A DNA stretch of 32,182 nucleotides from Sphingobacterium bovistauri (GTDB lineage Bacteria > Bacteroidota > Bacteroidia > Sphingobacteriales > Sphingobacteriaceae), in contig NZ_JADEYP010000040.1 in the NCBI RefSeq assembly GCF_020295405.1, positions 1 through 32,182 on the forward strand. Reading direction: 5' to 3'. Of this stretch, positions 8,313 to 15,346 are shown one piece after another (within the stretch, counting starts at the first letter, position 1; each line of letters begins with the position of its first letter). The translations under genes and the position numbers were made by a program. Below the pieces are notes generated by a model. It searched no databases. It worked only from the letters and a program-made list of their open reading frames with translations, and was not told where the DNA came from.

Positions 8313-8963
8313 CTACTTGTTCTTTAGTTTATTCGCGAACACTTTCTTCACTTTTTCCACTTTCGGGCGTGCCACCAATTGACAATACATCTCATTAGGA
8401 TTATTGTTGTAATAATTTTGGTGATAATCTTCTGCTTGATAAAATTTATCAGCCATTTCTATAGTAGTCACAATTGGATTATCATAAGCTCCAGATTTAT
8501 TTAGTGCGGAGATATAATAACGGCTCCTCTCCTCTTGTTCTTTATTAACAGGAAAAATAGCAGAACGATATTGTGTCCCGACATCATTACCTTGACGATT
8601 CAATTGTGTAGGATCATGCATTGTAAAAAACACTTCCAACAGTTCATCGAAAGTAATTTTTGTAGTATCATATGTGACTTTTACGGCTTCGGCATGCCCT
8701 GTATTTCCGGTGCATATTTGAGCATATGTGGGATTTTCTGTATACCCACCAATATACCCCGAAACTACAGTATCCACACCTTCTAACAGCAATATTGGGG
8801 CTTCAACACACCAAAAACAACCACCAGCCAATATGGCAACTTCTCTATTTTCCATTTTTATTCCCTCCACTTTAACATATTCTCTACTCAACTTCGACTT
8901 ACTTTGACAAGAAGACAAAAACATTATCGAAATGATAAATATGACTAGATTGAAAATTTTCAT
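8313..8963 (-). CDS. msrA: Peptide-methionine (S)-S-oxide reductase, lipoprotein form
   Basis: MsrA reduces methionine-S-sulfoxide in oxidised proteins. The active site GCFWC holds the nucleophile C49, and a likely resolving cysteine is C194 in MYCQL. The family segments GYIGGYTENPTY, TGHAEAV and FFTMHDPTQLNRQGNDVGTQYRS are all present. The N-terminus adds a hydrophobic stretch ending in FLSSC (C19), a lipobox, so the enzyme should be exported and lipid-anchored. A start at M37 (8855) would give a cytosolic form, but a perfect -7 box (TAAATTTG on the minus strand, 8978-8971) lies 7 nt before the upstream ATG and favours the lipoprotein start. An AraC regulator follows after 9 bp. Confidence 0.95.
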   Translation of the reverse strand: MKIFNLVIFIISIMFLSSCQSKSKLSREYVKVEGIKMENREVAILAGGCFWCVEAPILLLEGVDTVVSGYIGGYTENPTYAQICTGNTGHAEAVKVTYDTTKITFDELLEVFFTMHDPTQLNRQGNDVGTQYRSAIFPVNKEQEERSRYYISALNKSGAYDNPIVTTIEMADKFYQAEDYHQNYYNNNPNEMYCQLVARPKVEKVKKVFANKLKNK

Positions 8964-8970
8964 ATCACAT

Positions 8971-8978
8971 CAAATTTA
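8971..8978 (-). promoter_or_regulatory. -7 promoter box of msrA
   Basis: On the minus strand this reads TAAATTTG, a perfect TAnnTTTG. It ends 7 nt before the msrA ATG (8963), so the leader would be very short. The region where a -33 element should lie is taken up by the sodA terminator stem (8985-9011). Confidence 0.55.
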
Positions 8979-8984
8979 AAAAAT

Positions 8985-9011
8985 AAAGGCGACATACATG
9001 ATGTCGCCTTT
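8985..9011 (-). terminator. sodA terminator
   Basis: A perfect 11-bp stem, AAAGGCGACAT (8985-8995) with ATGTCGCCTTT (9001-9011), closes a 5-nt loop. On the minus strand it follows the sodA stop by 23 bp and is followed by a T-rich run. Confidence 0.9.
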
Positions 9012-9034
9012 CAAACCTTGTATCAAGATCCTAA

Positions 9035-9643
9035 TTATTTAGCTGCTGCATAATTAGCCGCTACAGCATCCCAATTAATTACATTGAAAACTGCATCTAA
9101 ATAAGCAGGACGCTTGTTTTGATATTTTAAGTAGTACGCATGTTCCCACACATCAATACCCAAAATAGGAGTTCCTTTTACTTCTGCCACATCCATTAAT
9201 GGATTATCTTGATTAGGTGTAGAAGTCACCGCCAATTTACCATCAGCAGTAACGATCAACCAAGACCAACCCGAACCAAAACGTGTCGCTCCAGCGTTTT
9301 GCAATTGTGTTTTTAATTCTGCGAAAGAACCAAACGTTGCATTGATAGCATCAGCTAACTCACCTGTAGGCTCGCCACCAGCGTTAGGACCTAATACAGA
9401 CCAAAACAATTTGTGGTTGTAGTGCCCACCACCATTATTGCGAACAGCAGCAGAGTATTTACTAATATTTTTGATAATATCTTCCAAAGATGCATTTTCA
9501 GCGTCAGTACCAGCGATAGCTTTATTTAAATTATCTACATAAGCTTGGTGGTGACGATCATGATGGATTTCCATCGTATCTTTATCAATATGAGGTTCTA
9601 ATGCGTCATTTGCGTATGGTAACGCTTCTAATTCAAATGCCAT
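9035..9643 (-). CDS. sodA: Superoxide dismutase, Mn/Fe family
   Basis: This 202-aa cytosolic enzyme dismutates superoxide to peroxide and oxygen. The metal ligands are H27, H77, D164 and H168 (DVWEHAYY). G73, four residues before the second histidine, and Q145 in NQDNPLMD match the pattern of manganese enzymes, whereas iron enzymes carry a glutamine near the second histidine. Bacteroidota enzymes can accept either metal, so Mn is favoured but not certain. The gene has its own terminator. The msrA gene follows on the same strand, which places two oxidative-stress genes side by side, though in separate units. I could not find a clear promoter box upstream. Confidence 0.96.
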   Translation of the reverse strand: MAFELEALPYANDALEPHIDKDTMEIHHDRHHQAYVDNLNKAIAGTDAENASLEDIIKNISKYSAAVRNNGGGHYNHKLFWSVLGPNAGGEPTGELADAINATFGSFAELKTQLQNAGATRFGSGWSWLIVTADGKLAVTSTPNQDNPLMDVAEVKGTPILGIDVWEHAYYLKYQNKRPAYLDAVFNVINWDAVAANYAAAK

Positions 9644-9747
9644 AGTTACTTATTTTTAAATTATTGAATTTTAATATTAAAAGACAATACGAATATAACA
9701 ATTCATATGCCTTAATGTTTCATTTAAATGCCATTTTGTGGAAAACT

Positions 9748-10218
9748 TTAGCGCTTGCTCTTAAAAAATTGCTGCATTAATTCACGACATTCAGCCTCCA
9801 TGACTCCTGCAATAACTTCTGTTTTTGGATGAACAATTTTAGGATTTATAGACGCATATCCTCTTTTTTCGTCTTTAGCTCCATACACAATTTTGGATAT
9901 TTGTGTCCAATAAGAAGCTCCTGCACACATTACACAAGGCTCAACAGTCACATAAAGTGTACAATCCTTTAAATATTTACCGCCCAAATAATTAGCTGCA
10001 GCGGTAAAAGCTTGCATTTCCGCATGTGCAGTTACATCATTTAATCGTTCAGTAAGGTTATATCCCTTTCCGATTATTTTTCCATGTGAAACTATTATGG
10101 CTCCTATAGGCACCTCATCTTCTTCATAGGCTTTTTGAGCCAACTTGTAAGCTTCTCTCATATACATCTGGTCAAGATTCATATGCGAAGCGTCGTCTTC
10201 AAAATTATATATCGTCAT
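9748..10218 (-). CDS. tadA: tRNA-specific adenosine deaminase
   Basis: TadA converts adenosine to inosine at the wobble position of tRNA-Arg(ACG). The zinc and catalytic motifs are HAE (H65, E67) and PCVMC (C95, C98), in a 156-aa protein of normal length. The first 12-17 residues precede the usual domain start, and M13 or M18 are alternative starts. However, the upstream ATG lies just 1 bp after csaA ends, which suits tight translational coupling. It is the last gene of a csbD-like/csaA/tadA operon. Guanine deaminase is a related cytidine-deaminase-fold enzyme, but the motif set and length favour TadA. Confidence 0.93.
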   Translation of the reverse strand: MTIYNFEDDASHMNLDQMYMREAYKLAQKAYEEDEVPIGAIIVSHGKIIGKGYNLTERLNDVTAHAEMQAFTAAANYLGGKYLKDCTLYVTVEPCVMCAGASYWTQISKIVYGAKDEKRGYASINPKIVHPKTEVIAGVMEAECRELMQQFFKSKR

Positions 10219-10219
10219 T

Positions 10220-10555
10220 TTAAATTAATTTTGCCCCATTTGGCAAAGTTCTTTCTACACTTGTCAAAACAATATCACCATTAACATCAGCAAATCCAGT
10301 AACAAGACATTCTGACATAAATTTCCCTATTTGTTTCTTCGGGAAGTTTACTACAGCTACAATTTGTCTACCAATTAAATCTTCTTTTGAATAATGTTTG
10401 GTAATTTGTGCGCTTGATTTAAGAAGACCTATTTCTTGTCCGAAATCTATTACCAATTGATAAGCTGGTTTTCGAGCCTCCGGAAAATCGTTAGCTTCCA
10501 GCACTGTACCGACACGTAGATCAACTTTTTCAAAATCTCCCCAACTGATTTCCAT
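10220..10555 (-). CDS. csaA: CsaA-like tRNA-binding protein
   Basis: This 111-aa protein is a stand-alone EMAP-II/tRNA-binding OB-fold. Typical features are FEKVDLRVGTVLEA near the start, the central LKSSAQITKHY, and VVNFPKKQIGKFMSE followed by a C-terminal strand with VERTLPNGAKL. B. subtilis CsaA, of nearly the same length, has secretion-chaperone activity, and the domain binds tRNA. It sits 9 bp after a small CsbD-like gene and 1 bp before tadA, a tRNA-editing enzyme. That order hints at a tRNA-related job rather than secretion, but this is inference. Confidence 0.9.
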   Translation of the reverse strand: MEISWGDFEKVDLRVGTVLEANDFPEARKPAYQLVIDFGQEIGLLKSSAQITKHYSKEDLIGRQIVAVVNFPKKQIGKFMSECLVTGFADVNGDIVLTSVERTLPNGAKLI

Positions 10556-10564
10556 ATTTAATTG

Positions 10565-10780
10565 TTACAATCTATTACTTGTTAAATCTGCCAATTGTTT
10601 TGAGAGTGTGAAGATAACATACTCTTGAGTACGTTTCAAACGTTTTGCCAATCTATTTATAAGTTGATTTTCTTCGCCCTCATTATAAGCTAGATCCTCA
10701 TCAGATAAGTGGTTATATTTGCGTTGGAGCTTTAATTTAAGAATTTCCCAATCAGAATTAGTAATTTTAAGGCTTGACAT
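10565..10780 (-). CDS. CsbD-like small general stress protein
   Basis: This is a 71-aa soluble protein with no signal peptide or membrane segment. The order W...LKLKLQRKY, LSDEDLAYNEG, EENQLINRLAKRLKRTQE resembles the CsbD fold, in which a Trp-containing helix is followed by 'LTDDDL' and a 'GKxDELxGRLQxKxGKTxEEV' helix. Members are stress-induced and of unknown biochemical role. It is the first gene of an operon with csaA and tadA and lies divergent from the beta-barrel protein gene 51 bp away. Family assignment is by eye. Confidence 0.7.
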   Translation of the reverse strand: MSSLKITNSDWEILKLKLQRKYNHLSDEDLAYNEGEENQLINRLAKRLKRTQEYVIFTLSKQLADLTSNRL

Positions 10781-10806
10781 AATTTAAAAAATGATTTTAT
10801 AATTTT
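10774..10806 (+). promoter_or_regulatory. Promoter of the 204-aa beta-barrel protein gene
   Basis: TTG (10774-10776) and TAATTTTG (10799-10806, perfect TAnnTTTG) are 22 bp apart, and the ATG at 10832 is 25 bp downstream. The -33 part overlaps the first codons of the divergent csbD-like gene, so the two promoters must overlap. Confidence 0.6.
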
Positions 10807-10831
10807 GAAGGTCTAAAATAACATTTATTCT

Positions 10832-11446
10832 ATGAAAAAAACAATATTATTGGGATTATTGGCTGTTACTGCATTTATCTCATCAGCAAATGCACAAGAT
10901 TTCAAACTTGGTATTAAAGCAGGTTTTAATGTAGCTGAGATCAAAGCAGACAAAGAGATTTTCAACAACGAAAACAGTGTTGGGTATTTAGCTGGTATAT
11001 TCACACGATTAGGTGGTGATAAATTTCATATCCAACCCGAAGCATATTTCACCAGCAAAAGTGCAAAAATTCACCCCGAAGCTGAGGATGCTGGTTCTAA
11101 TTTAATTAAAGGTGATTTAAAATTCACAAACATAGATGTACCGGTACTTCTAGGAACAAAATTCCCTATTGGTCCAATTAAATTAAAGTTACAAGCTGGA
11201 CCTTTATTTTCATTTGTTGTAGATGAGAACAACCCATACAAGGACAATGTAAATGGTGCACTTGATGAATTAAAAGAATATAAAGACAAATTTTCTTCAG
11301 TAGTGGTAGGTACAGGTGTAGATTTCAGCAAATTCATCATCGATGTACGTTATGAATATGGATTAGGAAACATGAGCAAAAACGAAAGCGCTGGAAAACA
11401 GACGCTTAATTTATGGACTATAAGCTTAGGATATAGCTTATTTTAA
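10832..11446 (+). CDS. Outer-membrane beta-barrel protein (porin-family, PorT-like fold)
   Basis: This 204-aa protein is predicted to be exported. The signal peptide runs to A21 (SSANA|Q). The mature part begins with FKLGIKAGFNVAEI and shows alternating strands such as YLAGIFTRLG, FHIQPEAYFTSKSA, DVPVLLGTKFPIGPIKLKLQAGP and FIIDVRYEYGLGNMS, ending in NLWTISLGYSLF with an aromatic C-terminus. This is the usual pattern of small eight-stranded outer-membrane barrels annotated 'porin family / outer membrane beta-barrel' in Bacteroidota. Its specific role is unknown. It has its own promoter and lies 184 bp upstream of sdhC. Confidence 0.85.
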   Translation: MKKTILLGLLAVTAFISSANAQDFKLGIKAGFNVAEIKADKEIFNNENSVGYLAGIFTRLGGDKFHIQPEAYFTSKSAKIHPEAEDAGSNLIKGDLKFTNIDVPVLLGTKFPIGPIKLKLQAGPLFSFVVDENNPYKDNVNGALDELKEYKDKFSSVVVGTGVDFSKFIIDVRYEYGLGNMSKNESAGKQTLNLWTISLGYSLF

Positions 11447-11595
11447 AAATCACTAAAATCCATAGGTTCGTATTAGATAAAATATGAGCCCAGATAATCT
11501 AAAACACAATACCTGACATTACACAGACATTGCTTAGAACAATTCTAAATTATATCTTTTTTATGTGTTTAAAGTCATTTTAATAAATGATTAGG

Positions 11596-11603
11596 TATTT
11601 TTG
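11596..11603 (+). promoter_or_regulatory. -7 promoter box of the sdh operon
   Basis: TATTTTTG matches TAnnTTTG and lies 27 bp before the sdhC ATG. No good TTG appears at -33. An AAAGGA at 11623-11628 is a rare Shine-Dalgarno-like site just before sdhC, fitting a highly expressed operon. Confidence 0.5.
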
Positions 11604-11630
11604 CAAGAAAAATTTAAACATTAAAGGATA

Positions 11631-12416
11631 ATGAGTAGTAAATCAAAGCCGCTATTTAGTTCTTCTCTAGGTAAGAAATTAATCATGAGCTTAACAGGAC
11701 TATTTTTATGTACGTTCCTAGTAATTCACTTGATTGGTAACTTACAGTTATTTCAGAATGACGAAGGCTATGCATTCAACAATTACGCGTATTTCATGAC
11801 GAATTTCGCGCCTATTAAAGTAGTATCATACTTACTTTATGCTTCTATTATCATCCATGCTGTCTACGCATTAATCTTGACGACGAAAAACAAAGCTGCT
11901 AGACCTATTGGCTACAACCAGTCAGCTGGTAATGCAAACAGCAAATGGAATTCTCGCAACATGGGTATCTTGGGTACTATTATTTTAGTATTCCTAGCTA
12001 CACACTTACAGCATTTTTGGTTTCAATACAAATTCGGTTCTACTCCTTTTATTGAGTATAATACTGAATTAGCTACTGGCAATCGTCAAACTATTGCATC
12101 AGATCAATTACCATCAAACTACGATGGTTACAAAATCTACGTAAACAATGGGGTAGAAACTATTCAAACAAAAGATTTGTACAAGCAAGTAGCTTATACA
12201 TTCCAAAATCCATTAATCGTCTTATTGTATTTAGTTGCAATGGCAGCGTTGTCATTTCACTTAATTCATGGCTTTCAATCTGCATTCCAGACTATAGGTT
12301 TCAACCACAGAAGATATATCGGAATTGTTAAGTCAATTGGTATTTGGGTTTTCGGAGTGATTATCCCTATTGCATTCGCTGCAATGCCATTGTATTTCTT
12401 TTTCAAAGGTTTGTAA
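11631..12416 (+). CDS. sdhC: Succinate dehydrogenase cytochrome b558-type membrane subunit
   Basis: This 261-aa membrane anchor of complex II (or fumarate reductase) holds haem b and the menaquinone site. It has about five transmembrane helices. Candidate axial histidines lie in or near them: H33 (LVIHLIGN), H76 (IIIHAVYA), H125 and H128 (ATHLQHFW), H210 and H213 (SFHLIHGF). A single long anchor, rather than separate SdhC and SdhD, is the b558 arrangement of B. subtilis and epsilonproteobacterial enzymes. A soluble loop of about 55 residues (136-190) lies between the third and fourth helices. It is the first gene of sdhCAB. Confidence 0.95.
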   Translation: MSSKSKPLFSSSLGKKLIMSLTGLFLCTFLVIHLIGNLQLFQNDEGYAFNNYAYFMTNFAPIKVVSYLLYASIIIHAVYALILTTKNKAARPIGYNQSAGNANSKWNSRNMGILGTIILVFLATHLQHFWFQYKFGSTPFIEYNTELATGNRQTIASDQLPSNYDGYKIYVNNGVETIQTKDLYKQVAYTFQNPLIVLLYLVAMAALSFHLIHGFQSAFQTIGFNHRRYIGIVKSIGIWVFGVIIPIAFAAMPLYFFFKGL

Positions 12417-12437
12417 TCTCTATTTAAAAATAAAGAT

Positions 12438-14372
12438 ATGTTAGATTCTAAAGTACCAGCAGGCCCATTAGCCGAGAAATGGTCAAAACATAAATTCAAT
12501 ATGAAGTTGGTAAATCCTGCCAACAAACGTAAATTTACTATTATTGTAGTAGGTACAGGATTAGCAGGTGCTTCTGCAGCTGCATCTTTAGCTGAATTAG
12601 GGTACAATGTAAAGACATTCTGTTACCAAGATTCACCACGTCGTGCGCACTCTATCGCAGCACAAGGAGGTATCAATGCAGCTAAAAACTATCAGAATGA
12701 CGGTGACTCTGTCTTCCGTTTATTCTATGATACAATCAAAGGTGGTGACTACCGTGCACGTGAATCAAACGTACACCGTCTAGCTGAAAATTCAGTACAT
12801 ATCATCGACCAATGTGTGGCTCAAGGTGTTCCTTTCGCTCGTGAATATGGTGGTTTATTAGACAACCGTTCTTTCGGTGGTTCACAAGTTTCACGTACAT
12901 TCTATGCGCGTGGACAAACTGGACAACAATTATTATTAGGCGCATACTCTGCATTGAACCGTCAAATCCATAAAGGTAAAGTTAAATCCTACACTCGTCA
13001 CGAGATGTTGGATTTAGTAAAAATTGATGGTCAAGCAAGAGGTATCGTCACTCGTGATTTAGTATCGGGTAAGATTGAAACACACGAAGGTCATGCTGTA
13101 TTATTGTGTACAGGTGGCTATGGTAACGTGTTCTTCTTATCAACTAACGCTATGGGTTGTAACGTAACAGCTTCTTGGAGAGCGCACAAACGTGGCGCTT
13201 ACTTCGCGAATCCTTGTTATACACAAATCCACCCTACTTGTATCCCTGTTACAGGTGATCACCAATCAAAATTAACGTTGATGTCAGAGTCATTACGTAA
13301 TGATGGTCGTGTATGGGTTCCAAAAACTAAAGAATTAGCTGAGAAAATCCGTAAAGGAGAATTGAAAGCTGCAGATATCAAAGAAGACGACAGAGATTAT
13401 TTCTTAGAGCGCAAATACCCTTCATTCGGTAACTTAGTACCTCGTGATGTAGCATCTCGTAATGCTAAAGAAATGGTAGACGATGGTCGTGGTGTTGGTA
13501 AAACGGGCTTCGCAGTATACTTAGATTTCGCAGACGCTATCAACCGTATGGGTGAAGATACAGTACGTGCTAAGTATGGTAACTTGTTCGATATGTATCA
13601 CAAGATTACAGATGAGAATCCATATAAACAACCAATGCGTATCTACCCTGCTGTTCACTATACAATGGGTGGTGTATGGGTTGATTACAATTTGATGACG
13701 ACGGTACCAGGATTATACTGTTTAGGAGAAGCTAACTTCTCTGACCACGGTGCAAACCGTTTAGGTGCTTCTGCATTAATGCAAGGTCTGTCAGATGGTT
13801 ATTTCGTAATTCCTTACACTGTAGGTGATTATTTAGCTAATTTAGGATCATTTGCTCCTGTTGATAAAAATCATCCAGCATTCGAACAAACACGTAAAGA
13901 TGTAGAAGATAACATCAACAAATTATTAGCACTGCGTGGTACTAAAACGGTTGATGATATTCACAAAGAATTAGGTCACATCATGTGGGAATACTGTGGT
14001 ATGGCTCGTACAGCAGAAGGCTTAACAAAAGCTAAAGGCTTAATTCAAGACTTGAAAAAAGAATTCTGGACTAATGCAAATGTATTAGGCGAGAATGAAG
14101 AGATGAATATGTCTTTAGAAAAAGCTGGTCGTGTAGCTGACTTTATCGAGTTAGGTGAATTAATGGTTGACGATGCATTGAATCGTGAAGAATCATGTGG
14201 TGGTCACTTCCGTCTGGAATCACAAACAGAAGAAGGTGAAGCGAAACGTAATGACGAAGAATATGCATACGTAGCTGCTTGGGAATACACAGGTGACAAT
14301 CAACCAGAAGTTCTTCACAAAGAAGAGTTGGTATTCGAAAATGTTAAGTTAACACAAAGAAGTTATAAATAG
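12438..14372 (+). CDS. sdhA: Succinate dehydrogenase/fumarate reductase flavoprotein subunit
   Basis: This is the 644-aa catalytic subunit that oxidises succinate (or reduces fumarate). The FAD-binding fingerprint is GTGLAG (39-44). H71 in RAHSIAAQGG is the expected site of covalent FAD attachment. The active-site segments HPTCIPV, PAVHYTMGGVWVDY and GANRLGASALMQGLSDG are present. Length and motifs fit the menaquinone-linked complex II group with a b558 anchor. It lies 21 bp after sdhC and 81 bp before sdhB. That second gap, unusually long for an operon, is filled by an inverted heptamer repeat whose first unit starts at the last base of the stop codon. Confidence 0.97.
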   Translation: MLDSKVPAGPLAEKWSKHKFNMKLVNPANKRKFTIIVVGTGLAGASAAASLAELGYNVKTFCYQDSPRRAHSIAAQGGINAAKNYQNDGDSVFRLFYDTIKGGDYRARESNVHRLAENSVHIIDQCVAQGVPFAREYGGLLDNRSFGGSQVSRTFYARGQTGQQLLLGAYSALNRQIHKGKVKSYTRHEMLDLVKIDGQARGIVTRDLVSGKIETHEGHAVLLCTGGYGNVFFLSTNAMGCNVTASWRAHKRGAYFANPCYTQIHPTCIPVTGDHQSKLTLMSESLRNDGRVWVPKTKELAEKIRKGELKAADIKEDDRDYFLERKYPSFGNLVPRDVASRNAKEMVDDGRGVGKTGFAVYLDFADAINRMGEDTVRAKYGNLFDMYHKITDENPYKQPMRIYPAVHYTMGGVWVDYNLMTTVPGLYCLGEANFSDHGANRLGASALMQGLSDGYFVIPYTVGDYLANLGSFAPVDKNHPAFEQTRKDVEDNINKLLALRGTKTVDDIHKELGHIMWEYCGMARTAEGLTKAKGLIQDLKKEFWTNANVLGENEEMNMSLEKAGRVADFIELGELMVDDALNREESCGGHFRLESQTEEGEAKRNDEEYAYVAAWEYTGDNQPEVLHKEELVFENVKLTQRSYK

Positions 14373-14443
14373 ATCTGAGTTGTTAGATGTGAGATAATAG
14401 ATAAATACTAATGTCTCACATCCAGACTCTCAAATCTCAAATC
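14372..14443. repeat. Inverted array of degenerate 7-bp repeats between sdhA and sdhB
   Basis: The 72-bp stretch can be read in register as 7-mers. From the left on the plus strand: GATCTGA, GTTGTTA, GATGTGA, GATAATA, GATAAAT. From the right on the minus strand: GATTTGA, GATTTGA, GAGTCTG, GATGTGA, GACATTA, GTATTTA. The two arms point at each other, and 9 bp (GATGTGAGA at 14386-14394, TCTCACATC at 14414-14422) pair perfectly around a 19-nt loop. It is intergenic, starting at the last base of the sdhA stop. It could be a dispersed repeat family or an RNA hairpin that tunes sdhB expression. Confidence 0.75.
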
Positions 14444-14453
14444 ATATATAGAT

Positions 14454-15227
14454 ATGAGTAATCACATGAATTTAACGCTTAAAGTTTGGCGTCAAAAAAA
14501 TGATAAATCAACAGGTCAATTCGTGACTATTCAAGCTAAAGACATCGCTGATGATATGTCTTTCTTAGAAATGCTTGACATCGTTAACGATGATTTGACT
14601 CGTAAGGGTGAAGACCCTATATATTTCGATCACGATTGTCGTGAAGGTATCTGTGGCATGTGTTCATTGGTGATCAATGGTCGTCCACATGGTCCTAACC
14701 AAGGAACTACAACTTGTCAATTACATATGCGTTCTTTTCACGATGGACAAACTATCGTAATCGAGCCTTGGAGAGCAGCTGCATTCCCGGTATTGAAAGA
14801 TTTAGCTGTAGATCGTACTGCATTTGATCGTATTCAACAAGCAGGTGGTTATGTAAATGTAAACACTGGCGGGGTGCCTGATGCTAATGCAATTGCCATC
14901 CCTAAAGTAATCGCTGACGAAGCTTTCGAATCAGCTACATGTATCGGATGTGGAGCTTGTGTAGCTGCATGTAAAAATGCTTCAGCTATGTTGTTCGTAT
15001 CAGCTAAAGTATCTCAATTTGCATTATTACCTCAAGGTCAAACTGAACGTTACGAGCGTGCTCAGGCAATGTTTGATCAAATGGATGCAGAAGGTTTCGG
15101 TAACTGTACAAACACAGGAGCTTGTGAAGCTGAATGTCCAGTAGGTATCAAATTGACAAATATCTCAAGATTAAATAGAGAATATTTAGGCGCTAAAGTT
15201 ATCTCACAAAGAGACATACACGCTTAA
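14454..15227 (+). CDS. sdhB: Succinate dehydrogenase/fumarate reductase iron-sulfur subunit
   Basis: This 257-aa subunit carries electrons from FAD to the quinone through three clusters. Ligands are C62, C67, C70 and C88 for 2Fe-2S; C163, C166, C169 and C173 (CIGCGACVAAC) for 4Fe-4S; and C218, C224 and C228 (CTNTGACEAEC) for the third centre. C173 and C228 may exchange roles between the two C-terminal clusters, as is usual in this fold. An alternative start at M5 is possible. A strong palindromic terminator follows, so it closes the sdhCAB operon. Confidence 0.97.
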   Translation: MSNHMNLTLKVWRQKNDKSTGQFVTIQAKDIADDMSFLEMLDIVNDDLTRKGEDPIYFDHDCREGICGMCSLVINGRPHGPNQGTTTCQLHMRSFHDGQTIVIEPWRAAAFPVLKDLAVDRTAFDRIQQAGGYVNVNTGGVPDANAIAIPKVIADEAFESATCIGCGACVAACKNASAMLFVSAKVSQFALLPQGQTERYERAQAMFDQMDAEGFGNCTNTGACEAECPVGIKLTNISRLNREYLGAKVISQRDIHA

Positions 15228-15240
15228 TACTTATCCTCTC

Positions 15241-15276
15241 ACAAAAAAGGCTCATCAATTGATGAGCCTTTTTTGT
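15241..15276 (+). terminator. sdhCAB terminator (36-bp perfect palindrome)
   Basis: Two 18-bp arms meet at AA|TT with no mismatch. The outer parts are A6 on the left and T6 on the right, around the core GGCTCATC/GATGAGCC. It starts 13 bp after the sdhB stop and would be a strong rho-independent terminator. Confidence 0.92.
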
Positions 15277-15316
15277 TTTACATTATGGTAAGAATGAATA
15301 ATTAAAGATAAATTTT

Positions 15317-15324
15317 TATATTTG
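15317..15324 (+). promoter_or_regulatory. -7 promoter box of the histidine kinase gene
   Basis: TATATTTG matches TAnnTTTG exactly and ends 22 bp before the ATG at 15347. No clear -33 TTG is seen at the usual distance. Confidence 0.5.
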
Positions 15325-15346
15325 ATTACTACATTTACCAAACCAC

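Noticed and set aside
11534..11548. Small dyad TTAGAA-CAA-TTCTAA upstream of the sdh promoter
   Set aside because: Six-base A+T-rich arms occur often by chance here. It is too weak as a terminator and has no supporting second site, though an operator cannot be excluded.
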